A DNA stretch of 10,647 bases, from contig JAICEG010000153.1 in assembly GCA_025924295.1 (NCBI GenBank), forward strand, positions 1-10,647. The letters run 5' to 3'. The translations under genes were made by a program, and so were the position numbers. The stretch comes from Vicinamibacteria bacterium. Its GTDB lineage: Bacteria > Acidobacteriota > Vicinamibacteria > Vicinamibacterales > UBA2999. Position 1 is the stretch's first letter, and each line of letters opens with the position of its first letter. Under the pieces are notes generated by a model. That model was not told the DNA's origin. It made no database searches and saw only the letters and a program-made list of their open reading frames with translations. Positions 1-5,814 of the stretch are shown here, one piece after another.

Positions 1-810
1 GAACTCCAGCATCGTGAACTCGGGGTTGTGCTGCGTGGAGATCCCCTCGTTCCTGAAGTTCCGGTTGATCTCGAAGACCCTGTCGATGCCGCCGACCACC
101 AGGCGCTTGAGATACAGCTCGGGTGCGATGCGCATGTAGAGCCGCATATCGAGAGCGTTATGGTGGGTCGTGAAGGGACGCGCCAACGCCCCGCCCGCCA
201 TCGGCTGGAGCATCGGTGTTTCGACCTCGAGAAATCCCCGCGTGATGAGGAACTCGCGAATAGTCGCCACGACCCGGCTGCGTACCTCGAACACCCGGCG
301 GGAATCGGGGTTGACGACGAGATCGAGGTAGCGTTGGCGGTAGCGCGTCTCGACGTCCTGGAGGCCATGCCACTTCTCCGGCAGCGGCAGGAGGCACTTG
401 GCGAGGAACTTCAGCGACGAGACGTGGACGCTGAACTCGTTCGTCTTGGTTCGAAAGAGGTGTCCCTCCACGCCAACCCAGTCGCCGATATCGAGCAGCC
501 TGAAGATGCGGAAGTCCAGTTCCGGCACGGAGTCCTGCCGGACGTAGACCTGGACGCGCGAGCGTCCGTCCGAGAGCTGAAGGAAGCCCGCCTTGCCGAA
601 CGTGCGAATCGCGAGGATGCGACCGGCAGTCCGCGTCGTGATGTGCGCCGCCTCGAGTTGGTCGGCCGGCTTCGCACCATGGTCTGCAACCAGGCGCGTG
701 ATCGGCGTGGCATCGTCGAAACGCTGCGGATACGGTTCGACCCCGAGCTGCTTCAACGACTCGAGGTTCGCCCTGCGCTGAACAACCTGATCGGATTCCT
801 CTGTGCTCAT
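1..810 (-). CDS. lysS: Lysine--tRNA ligase, class II, N-terminal 270 residues (runs off the left edge)
   Basis: Charges tRNA-Lys with lysine in the cytoplasm. Only the first 270 residues are in the window; the frame is open to base 1. A lysine-tRNA-synthetase N-terminal extension is followed by an OB-fold anticodon-binding domain (about residues 58-150, including GKAGFLQLSDG). The linker ETRYRQRYLDLVVN (about 154-167) follows, then class II motif 1 (FLEVETPMLQP, 193-203) and motif 2 (FEINRNFRNEG, 246-256). TQHNPEFTMLEF at the edge matches the lysine-binding region of LysS. The ATG at 810 shares ATGA with the nusB stop, and no clear ribosome binding site precedes it, so translation is probably coupled to nusB. 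The motif 3 half of the catalytic domain is outside the window. The long plus-strand open frame over this region is a shadow. Confidence 0.96.
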   Translation of the reverse strand, partial: MSTEESDQVVQRRANLESLKQLGVEPYPQRFDDATPITRLVADHGAKPADQLEAAHITTRTAGRILAIRTFGKAGFLQLSDGRSRVQVYVRQDSVPELDFRIFRLLDIGDWVGVEGHLFRTKTNEFSVHVSSLKFLAKCLLPLPEKWHGLQDVETRYRQRYLDLVVNPDSRRVFEVRSRVVATIREFLITRGFLEVETPMLQPMAGGALARPFTTHHNALDMRLYMRIAPELYLKRLVVGGIDRVFEINRNFRNEGISTQHNPEFTMLEF

Positions 811-1271
811 TCGCGATTGAGAGTCCGCCGGATGGCGTCGAGTATGCCGTTGATGAAACGCACCGATTCATCGGCGCTGAATGTCCGCCCGAGCTCGAGT
901 GCCTCGTTGATGACGACCTTCGCGGGAGTCTCCGGCTCGTGCAGGAACTCGTAGACTCCGAGCCGGAGAATCAGCCGGTCCATCACGTTCATCCGCTCGA
1001 GGCGCCAGTGTTCAGCCGCTTCGACGATCAGCGGATCGAGCTGCGGGGTGTGCTCCGCGACGCCGGCAGCCAGCAGTAATGCAAACGCGCGGATGTTCTC
1101 GGGAGGCGCCGTACCTGCAGGCCCGCCAGCCCAGAAGGTCCGGCAGACCTCGTCGATCGGCATGCGTCCGACTTCCCACTGGTAAAGCATCTGCAGCGCC
1201 GCCTCGCGCGCGCGATGCCTCGAGTCGGTGCCTGGTTGCGTCGCTGGCGGGCGTTCTGTTTCAGCCATCAT
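807..1271 (-). CDS. nusB: Transcription antitermination factor NusB
   Basis: NusB binds boxA RNA with NusE (S10) and promotes antitermination of rRNA operons. The 154-residue product matches the usual all-helical family length. It has the expected N-terminal signature RHRAREAALQMLYQWEVG, a central MDRLILRLGVYEFL segment, and the C-terminal KVVINEALELGRTFSADESVRFINGILDAIRR. The frame is open up to 1358, but residues before 1271 are unlike NusB and overlap ribH. Tandem ATGs occur at 1271 and 1268; GAGG lies 6 nt before the first, so 1271 is preferred. The start overlaps the end of ribH by 11 nt (8 nt if 1268 is used), and the stop shares ATGA with lysS. These overlaps imply a translationally coupled ribH-nusB-lysS unit; ribH-nusB adjacency is common in bacteria. 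Confidence 0.96.
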   Translation of the reverse strand: MMAETERPPATQPGTDSRHRAREAALQMLYQWEVGRMPIDEVCRTFWAGGPAGTAPPENIRAFALLLAAGVAEHTPQLDPLIVEAAEHWRLERMNVMDRLILRLGVYEFLHEPETPAKVVINEALELGRTFSADESVRFINGILDAIRRTLNRE

Positions 1272-1746
1272 GCCTGGCCTCATCCCCGAGTTCATGAACG
1301 AGGCTGGACATCTCGACTGCAGCCCAGGCCGCTTCCCGTCCCTTGTTGTCGGGACCATCTGCGGCGCGGGCGATCGCCTGCTCCTCCGTCAACGTCGTCA
1401 GTACACCGAACGTCACGGGAATCCCGGTGTCAGCGCTGACCGCCATGAGGCCGTGCGACACCGCCGACGAGATGTACTCGAAGTGCATCGTCTCTCCCTT
1501 GATGACACATCCGAGGCACACCACCGCGTCGTAACGACCGCTACGCGCGAGACGGCGCGCGGCGAGCGGAATCTCGAAGGCACCAGGCACGCGAACGAGC
1601 GTCACATCCGTGCTCTTGACGCCGGCCTCTGTGAGCACAGCGGAGGCCCCGCGCACCAACCCTGCGGTGATTTCCTGGTTGAAGCTCGACACGACGAGTG
1701 CGAAGCGGCGACCCGTGGCCTGGCGCGAGCCCTGTAACTCCTTCAC
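1261..1746 (-). CDS. ribH: 6,7-dimethyl-8-ribityllumazine synthase
   Basis: Catalyses the penultimate riboflavin step, condensing 5-amino-6-ribitylaminouracil with 3,4-dihydroxy-2-butanone 4-phosphate. It normally assembles as pentamers or 60-mer capsids. The 161 residues match family length. Visible motifs are FNQEIT (22-27, substrate-binding Phe), PGAFEIP (54-60), GCVIKGETMHFE (79-90, with His88 as the expected general acid), IPVTFGVLTT (109-118) and NKGREAA (134-140). The start is GTG at 1746; an in-frame TAG lies three codons upstream, so no longer product is possible. A weak AGG lies upstream of the start. It is first of the ribH-nusB-lysS set, 55 nt after the VanZ-like gene. No riboflavin (FMN) riboswitch is recognisable in that gap. 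Confidence 0.97.
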   Translation of the reverse strand: MKELQGSRQATGRRFALVVSSFNQEITAGLVRGASAVLTEAGVKSTDVTLVRVPGAFEIPLAARRLARSGRYDAVVCLGCVIKGETMHFEYISSAVSHGLMAVSADTGIPVTFGVLTTLTEEQAIARAADGPDNKGREAAWAAVEMSSLVHELGDEARHDG

Positions 1747-1801
1747 AACCGCCTACTCAGAAAAGAGACCGGGTGCAATTTCCCGATGATTGGCGTGTGA
1801 A

Positions 1802-2209
1802 CTACACGCGGCGTCTTCCATCAGACCGAAAGGCAATGATACCCCACAGCCAGCATGCTCCAATGCCGATGACCACTCCCGTCATGTCTGCGAACCAGTC
1901 GGCGATGTCGGCGGAGCGCCCCGGCACGAACATCTGATGGACTTCGTCGAAGATGCCGTAGCCGCCCGCGATCGCCAGCGCGAGCAGCACAACGCGCCAC
2001 GTCACGCGAGTCGGCAGACCGCCGGCGACGGCTCGCAACGACAGGACCCCAAGGCCGCCATACGCAACGAGGTGCCCCGTCTTGTCCGATACCTCTTCGG
2101 GGAGCGGCGCAATCTGGAGACCCGAGACGTAGAAGATCGCCGCCATGTAGGCGATGAGGGGCAACCACAGCGAGAGACGAGCCGCTCCGACTCGATTGAA
2201 CGACGGCAC
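1802..2209 (-). CDS. VanZ-like family membrane protein
   Basis: A 135-residue multi-pass membrane protein of the VanZ-like family. VanZ of the vancomycin cluster gives low-level teicoplanin resistance, but most chromosomal homologues have no known role. Family motifs are clear: DKTGHLVAYGGLG (42-54), FDEVHQMFVPGR (87-98) and ADIADWFADMTG (100-111). Hydrophobic segments lie near 13-30, 47-62, 72-87 and 108-126. The start is GTG at 2209, six bases after the TAA of the upstream small gene and in the same frame. No good Shine-Dalgarno is seen, so it may rely on coupling. The next Met (residue 22) lies inside the first helix and is unlikely to be the start. It is the last of four adjacent membrane-protein genes, just before ribH. 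No resistance role should be assumed. Confidence 0.9.
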   Translation of the reverse strand: MPSFNRVGAARLSLWLPLIAYMAAIFYVSGLQIAPLPEEVSDKTGHLVAYGGLGVLSLRAVAGGLPTRVTWRVVLLALAIAGGYGIFDEVHQMFVPGRSADIADWFADMTGVVIGIGACWLWGIIAFRSDGRRRV

Positions 2210-2215
2210 CAGCGG

Positions 2216-2389
2216 TTAGAGAGGAAGGGGGTACAACAGCCAGCCAATCAGGATGCCGGTGCCGACAAACCCGCCAAAGAGGCGCGCACCGAACATGATC
2301 TGCTCCTTCGGATCGTCTCGCGACAGCACCGAGAAGACCACCGAGACGAACAGCGAGAAGATCACCATCAGACCGAAATGACTGGTCAC
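2216..2389 (-). CDS. Small two-helix membrane protein of unknown function (57 aa)
   Basis: A short protein I do not recognise. Two hydrophobic stretches (about residues 7-22 and 36-54) flank a polar turn containing SRDDPKEQ, which predicts a helical hairpin in the inner membrane. The GTG start at 2389 overlaps the preceding TGA as GTGA. It has a good ribosome binding site, AAGGGA, five bases upstream (2395-2400). An ATG at 2368 would give a 50-residue product without a comparable site. The overlap, ribosome binding site and alternating polar/hydrophobic pattern support a real gene. The frame is also open further upstream, but that part is a shadow of the DUF6677-like gene. Its stop TAA is in frame with the VanZ-like GTG six bases later. 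Confidence 0.72.
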   Translation of the reverse strand: MTSHFGLMVIFSLFVSVVFSVLSRDDPKEQIMFGARLFGGFVGTGILIGWLLYPLPL

Positions 2390-2781
2390 TTGCGTCCCTT
2401 GGCGATGTCGAAGACATCGAGCACGACGAGCATGTTCAACAAGCCGGCGGCGATGACGAAGGTATTGCCGTACTCGTAGGTAATCGCCACCACACGACCA
2501 GCGCCGACACCTATGGCCTTGGCGACGAAGTACGGCAGACCGATCCCGACGTCGGCGATCGCCGCCAGCGCGACGAGGGGCTGCGAGATCTCGAAGGGAA
2601 ACAGGCGGCCTTCGAGCCACAGCCCGAAGGCGAACATCAGCGTCAAGCTCACCAGAAACACGAGGCCCTTCTGACGCCGGCCCAGCCAGAGGTGTCCCGC
2701 CCCCGGCAGAAACCAGGCGGCCGCGCACATCAGATAGATCGTTGAGGGGGTTTGGGTGCGGTCGGCCGCGGCGGCACGCAT
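2386..2781 (-). CDS. DUF6677-like (TM2-type) small integral membrane protein
   Basis: A 131-residue predicted membrane protein. The N-terminal part carries the pattern AAWFLPGAGHLWLGRRQKG (21-39): a helix, a Gly-rich turn, a conserved GHLWLGR and a basic loop. This is typical of TM2-like and DUF6677 proteins. Further hydrophobic segments lie at about 40-57, 68-92 and 105-124. DUF6677 is assigned from memory of this pattern and function is unknown. The start is uncertain. ATG at 2781 overlaps the DUF2085 gene by 52 nt but gives the short polar N-terminus I expect. ATG at 2730 (114 residues) overlaps the DUF2085 stop as TGATG, which would suit coupling. Neither has a strong Shine-Dalgarno. The 3' end overlaps the next small gene by four bases. 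Confidence 0.82.
   Translation of the reverse strand: MRAAAADRTQTPSTIYLMCAAAWFLPGAGHLWLGRRQKGLVFLVSLTLMFAFGLWLEGRLFPFEISQPLVALAAIADVGIGLPYFVAKAIGVGAGRVVAITYEYGNTFVIAAGLLNMLVVLDVFDIAKGRK
2395..2400 (-). promoter_or_regulatory. Ribosome binding site deciding the 57-aa gene start
   Basis: AAGGGA on the minus strand lies five bases before the GTG at 2389. It lies inside the last codons of the DUF6677-like gene and favours the GTG over the ATG at 2368. Confidence 0.55.
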
Positions 2782-3224
2782 TCACCGTAGTGTAGCGTAG
2801 CCAGCGCGCTCACCACCACGAACGCGAGGATTCCGCCGAGCGCAAGACCGGCGAGCGCGCGCGCGACGTTCGAGGGATACCACACCCCGGCCGCTTCGAG
2901 TGCGACCGTCACGAGCGTCGGAGCGGCCGCCACGACAGCGAGCCATCGCCTCGTCGCGGCCGCCATCGGGAACAGGTTCTCCCCGGACCTCAGTCGGATC
3001 CACACGAACGCCGCGCCCGCCGCCGCACCGCCATAGATGCCCAGGCACCTGGCACACACCGGCAACTGAAAACCAGAGAGATAGAACGATCGTTCCGGTA
3101 TCTGATGGCAGATGAGCGAGCCCACGCCGTAGACGATGGCGCCCGCCCATCCGGGCAACATTGGCGCTGCAACGAGCAGGGATACCCAGGCCGCGGTGAG
3201 CACCACGGCCAGCAGGAGGATCAC
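2730..3224 (-). CDS. DUF2085 family membrane protein with CxxC motif
   Basis: A 164-residue membrane protein matching DUF2085. The diagnostic segment is LICHQIPERSF (37-47) followed by LPVCARCLGIYGG (54-66). Cys39, His40, Cys57 and Cys60 could bind a metal or form a redox pair; this is inference, as the family has no established function. Hydrophobic segments lie near 2-20, 25-38, 58-75, 91-110 and 122-142. The C-terminal tail is Pro-rich and polar (PPRPTAPKPPQ). GTG at 3224 is the only plausible start: no in-frame ATG exists between it and the upstream TAG, and the Shine-Dalgarno is weak. It begins 30 nt after the VWFA-like gene on the same strand, and its end overlaps the DUF6677-like gene. 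Confidence 0.9.
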   Translation of the reverse strand: MILLLAVVLTAAWVSLLVAAPMLPGWAGAIVYGVGSLICHQIPERSFYLSGFQLPVCARCLGIYGGAAAGAAFVWIRLRSGENLFPMAAATRRWLAVVAAAPTLVTVALEAAGVWYPSNVARALAGLALGGILAFVVVSALATLHYGECVPPRPTAPKPPQRSI

Positions 3225-3254
3225 GTCTGGATGATAGCCCTACCCTCGGATCGG

Positions 3255-4172
3255 CTACCTGGTGCGCGCCGACAGGTACCCGTTGCGCGTTCGCGTCCGG
3301 GCGCCGGGCCCCGTGACGCGCACAATCACCCGGCGGTACGAGCCATCCATCCTCGGGTTCTTCGACGTATAGCCGAGTGCATACTGGCTGGCGAGCTCGT
3401 CGGCGATCGAGGAGTAGATCGCGGCCAGTTCAGTCACGTCATTCGCGAAGTACGACTTCGCCCCTGTCTCCTGCGCGAGAGACTTCATCGCGAAGTCCGA
3501 CTGCGAGAAGTAGCGCGACGCGCGAACAGGCTCGAACTTCGAGCGCAACGAAATTGTATAAATGGCAATGCCACTCTGCTTCGCCAGGTCGAGCACATCG
3601 TCGTAGCTCATGAGGCTGGCCGTATCGGCGCCATCGGAGAGCACGACGATCGCCTGCCGTCGGACGTCGGCGGCGCTGCGACGAAGCTTCGCCATCTCTT
3701 TCATGGCGAGGTAGGTCCCGTTGTAGAGTGCCGTCCCACCGCGGGCAGTCGTCGCGAGGATCGCGCCGCGTGCCCCATCGGTGTCGTCACTCATCGGGAA
3801 CAGGATCTGTGTCGCATCCTTGATGTCGATCACGCAGATGCGGTCACCCGCGCGCAGCGTCGACACCAGTCCAATGGCTGCCTGCTGAGCCGTCCCGAGC
3901 TTGTCGGTCATGCTGGCGGAGGTATCGAGGAGAATCGCGAGGTCGAGCGGCACGTCCGACGCTCCAAAGAACGAGACCTCCTGCTGCACCCCATCCTCGA
4001 ACACTGAAAAGTCCGTCTGCGCCAGCCCGGTGACGAACTTGTCGGCCGAATCGGTCACGACGACATTGAGCGCCACGAGATCGACGCCGGCTCTGAACGT
4101 CGGAGGCGTCACTTGGGCCTGCGTATCAACGGCCAATCCAAGAGCGATCACAAACAGGCACAGGCGCTTCAC
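3255..4172 (-). CDS. Secreted VWFA-related protein of acidobacterial type (TIGR03436-like)
   Basis: A 305-residue exported protein. A Sec signal peptide (about 1-19, predicted cut near TQA|QV) is followed by a beta-rich N-terminal region, VDLVALNVVVTDSADKFVTG (30-49), with DFSVFEDGVQQEVSFF. This region is typical of the 'VWFA-related Acidobacterial domain' family. A von Willebrand factor A domain covers about 75-260. Its metal-ion-dependent adhesion site is complete: DTSAS (83-87), a Thr in GGTALYNG (T147) and SDGAD (179-183, Asp180). The C-terminus has the typical ALGYTS...YRRVIVRV ending. Its partner and role are unknown. The start is GTG at 4172 with GAGGGGG five bases upstream; no in-frame ATG gives a signal peptide. 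It is first in the minus-strand series and diverges from the guaB-like gene. It is the best taxonomic marker in the window. Confidence 0.93.
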   Translation of the reverse strand: MKRLCLFVIALGLAVDTQAQVTPPTFRAGVDLVALNVVVTDSADKFVTGLAQTDFSVFEDGVQQEVSFFGASDVPLDLAILLDTSASMTDKLGTAQQAAIGLVSTLRAGDRICVIDIKDATQILFPMSDDTDGARGAILATTARGGTALYNGTYLAMKEMAKLRRSAADVRRQAIVVLSDGADTASLMSYDDVLDLAKQSGIAIYTISLRSKFEPVRASRYFSQSDFAMKSLAQETGAKSYFANDVTELAAIYSSIADELASQYALGYTSKNPRMDGSYRRVIVRVTGPGARTRTRNGYLSARTR

Positions 4173-4326
4173 AACAACCCCCTCGGTCGACTGACCGTTC
4201 CGTCCTCGATCACTAGTGGTGCAAGGGACGTTCCCGTTTCAACAACGTTTGGCCTTTCGACTACACTTCCTTCCGCGACGCTTGCTGAGTTTCTCCGCGA
4301 GAACAACCGAGACCACAATCCAATCG
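4173..4326. promoter_or_regulatory. Divergent intergenic region, probable promoters for the VWFA-like and guaB-like genes
   Basis: The only divergent gap in the window, so promoters for both directions should be here. Only weak matches are visible. Minus strand: TTGAAA (4237-4242) as a -35 candidate, without a convincing -10. Plus strand: TACACT (4262-4267) as a -10 candidate, with a poor -35. No strong operator palindrome, riboswitch or terminator was seen. Confidence 0.35.
4178..4184 (-). promoter_or_regulatory. Ribosome binding site of the VWFA-like gene
   Basis: GAGGGGG on the minus strand, five bases before the GTG start at 4172. It is one of the clearer Shine-Dalgarno sites in the window and supports the GTG. 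Confidence 0.6.
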
Positions 4327-5811
4327 ATGTCCAACCTGCTTCAACTCGTTCGCGGCTGCACTTTCGACGACTTTCTCTTCAACCCGCAGTACAGCGTCGT
4401 CGAACGGCGTGATCCGACGGCTATCGATCTGTCGTGTCAGCTGTCCACGCGGCTCCGACTGCGCCGGCCCATCGTCTCGGCCAACATGGACACCATCACG
4501 CGAGCCGAGATGGCGATCGCCATCGCCGAGGAGGGCGGCATCGGCATCATCGATCGAGGATTCCGATCGGGTGATATCGAGCCGCAGGTTCGCGAAGTCG
4601 AGCGCGTCAAGCGCCGCCAGCACGGGATCGTCAGGGACCCGTACACCATCAGGGCAGACGCGCCTCTGGCGGAAGCGGCCAGCACCATGCAGCGCACCGG
4701 CGTCGGGACACTGGTTGTCGTCGACGAGTCGCGACGACTGACCGGGTTGCTGACGACGCGCGACTTGCGCTTCGCGGATCACGCGAGGACGGTTGCCGAC
4801 CGCATGACGCCGCGGGATCGCCTGGTCGTGCGCGAAGGCGCGATCGAGGCTGCCGCCGCTGAAGAGGCCATGCGGACGCACAAGGTCAAGAAGCTTCCGC
4901 TGGTCGACGACCAGGGCCGGCTGCTCGGGCTCGTCACGGCGAAGGATTTGATCAAGCAGAAGCGCCTGCCTTTTGCCACGCGCGACGATCACGGACGCCT
5001 TCGCGTCGGCGCGGCGATCGGGGCGAAGGGGGACTACCTCGAACGCGCCGCGGAGTTGCTTCGCGCCGATGCTGACGTCATCGTCATCGACATCGCACAC
5101 GGCCACTCGGCGGTCATGGGTCGCGCCATCGATGCCTTCCGGGCGAAGTTCGGCGATGTCGAGCTGATTGCCGGCAACGTCGCCACGGCTGAAGGCGTCC
5201 AGTTTCTGATCGACCGAGGCGTCAACGGCATCAAGGTCGGTATCGGTCCTGGTGGTGGATGCACGACCCGGCTGAACACGAACTTCGGCGTGCCCCAGGT
5301 GGAGGCGCTCGTCACCTGCCGCGAAGCATCCGGCGGACGAGTGCCGTTGATCGCTGACGGTGGGATCAAGAGGGATGGCGCCATCGCGCAGGCCCTTCTT
5401 TTCGGTGGCGACACCGTGATGCTGGGAAGCGTGCTGGCGGGAACGATCGAAACACCGGGCGACACGGTGCAGAAACCGGTCGTCATCCCCGAGTCGCATA
5501 AGACAGTCAAGGTCCCCTTCAAGGTCTTCAGAGGGATGGCGTCGCTGCAGGCGATCGTCGATCGGCTCGACGTCGAGGATGCCGAATCAGCTGACGTCGA
5601 GGCGCTCGGCGCCGAGGGCACCGAGATCAGCGTGCCCGCACGCGGGTCGGTGCGGCCGGTCGTGCGCGACATGCTGAAGCACCTCTGCTCCGCCATCAGC
5701 TATGGCGGAGCAGGAAGTCTGTCGGAGTTGCAGGAGATGTTTCGCCGAGATCCCAGCCGCTACGCGATTCGGCTGTCGGAGTCGGCGCGGCGCGAGTCGT
5801 TCGATCGGTGA
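4327..5811 (+). CDS. guaB: IMP dehydrogenase/GMP reductase superfamily protein with CBS domains (annotated IMPDH, activity uncertain)
   Basis: A 494-residue TIM-barrel enzyme of purine nucleotide metabolism. Order: barrel start (CTFDDFLFNPQYSVV), PIVSANMDT (49-56 region), two CBS domains (about 100-212, normally binding adenine nucleotides), then VIVIDIAHGHS, GNVATAEG, the catalytic loop, IADGGIKRDG and MLGSVLAGT. The nucleophile is Cys312 in GPGGGCTTR; standard IMPDH has GPGSICTTR. After RGMASLQA (402-409) the mobile flap is short. The catalytic Arg-Tyr of IMPDH is not evident (VDRLDVE instead). The segment AEGTEISVPARGSV resembles the GMP reductase C-terminus. It could therefore be an unusual IMPDH, or a CBS-containing GMP reductase like actinobacterial GuaB1. 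The frame is open from 4216, but homology begins at the ATG at 4327. No strong Shine-Dalgarno precedes it. It is the only plus-strand gene. Confidence 0.88.
   Translation: MSNLLQLVRGCTFDDFLFNPQYSVVERRDPTAIDLSCQLSTRLRLRRPIVSANMDTITRAEMAIAIAEEGGIGIIDRGFRSGDIEPQVREVERVKRRQHGIVRDPYTIRADAPLAEAASTMQRTGVGTLVVVDESRRLTGLLTTRDLRFADHARTVADRMTPRDRLVVREGAIEAAAAEEAMRTHKVKKLPLVDDQGRLLGLVTAKDLIKQKRLPFATRDDHGRLRVGAAIGAKGDYLERAAELLRADADVIVIDIAHGHSAVMGRAIDAFRAKFGDVELIAGNVATAEGVQFLIDRGVNGIKVGIGPGGGCTTRLNTNFGVPQVEALVTCREASGGRVPLIADGGIKRDGAIAQALLFGGDTVMLGSVLAGTIETPGDTVQKPVVIPESHKTVKVPFKVFRGMASLQAIVDRLDVEDAESADVEALGAEGTEISVPARGSVRPVVRDMLKHLCSAISYGGAGSLSELQEMFRRDPSRYAIRLSESARRESFDR
5685..5713. repeat. Perfect 12-bp inverted repeat inside the guaB-like gene
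   Basis: CTGCTCCGCCAT (5685-5696) and ATGGCGGAGCAG (5702-5713) are exact reverse complements around the 5-base spacer CAGCT; a T-G wobble can add one pair. The DNA lies about 100 bases before the stop and encodes part of the conserved LCSAISYGGAGS segment. No T-run follows on either strand, so it is not a standard intrinsic terminator. Confidence 0.8.
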
Positions 5812-5814
5812 TCG

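Noticed and set aside
28..954. Long plus-strand open frame of 308 codons
   Set aside because: It lies opposite lysS and nusB, both with clear family motifs on the minus strand. Its translation is Arg/Glu/Asp-rich with no recognisable domain, as expected for an antisense shadow in GC-rich DNA.
1747..1801. FMN riboswitch upstream of ribH
   Set aside because: The gap is only 55 bases, far too short for an RFN element, and no conserved RFN segments are visible.
1802..2209. Glycopeptide resistance locus
   Set aside because: Only a VanZ-like family protein is present, with no vanA/H/X or vanRS genes. Such proteins are common in chromosomes without resistance roles.
3105..4007. Plus-strand open frame of 300 codons
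   Set aside because: Antisense to the VWFA-like and DUF2085 genes, which have signal peptide, MIDAS and CxxC motifs on the other strand.
4216..4326. N-terminal extension of the guaB-like gene by 37 codons
   Set aside because: The extra residues have no similarity to IMPDH and would occupy the divergent promoter region. Family homology begins at the ATG at 4327.
4261..5499. Minus-strand open frame of 412 codons
   Set aside because: Antisense shadow of the guaB-like gene; composition is Asp/Arg-rich without motifs.
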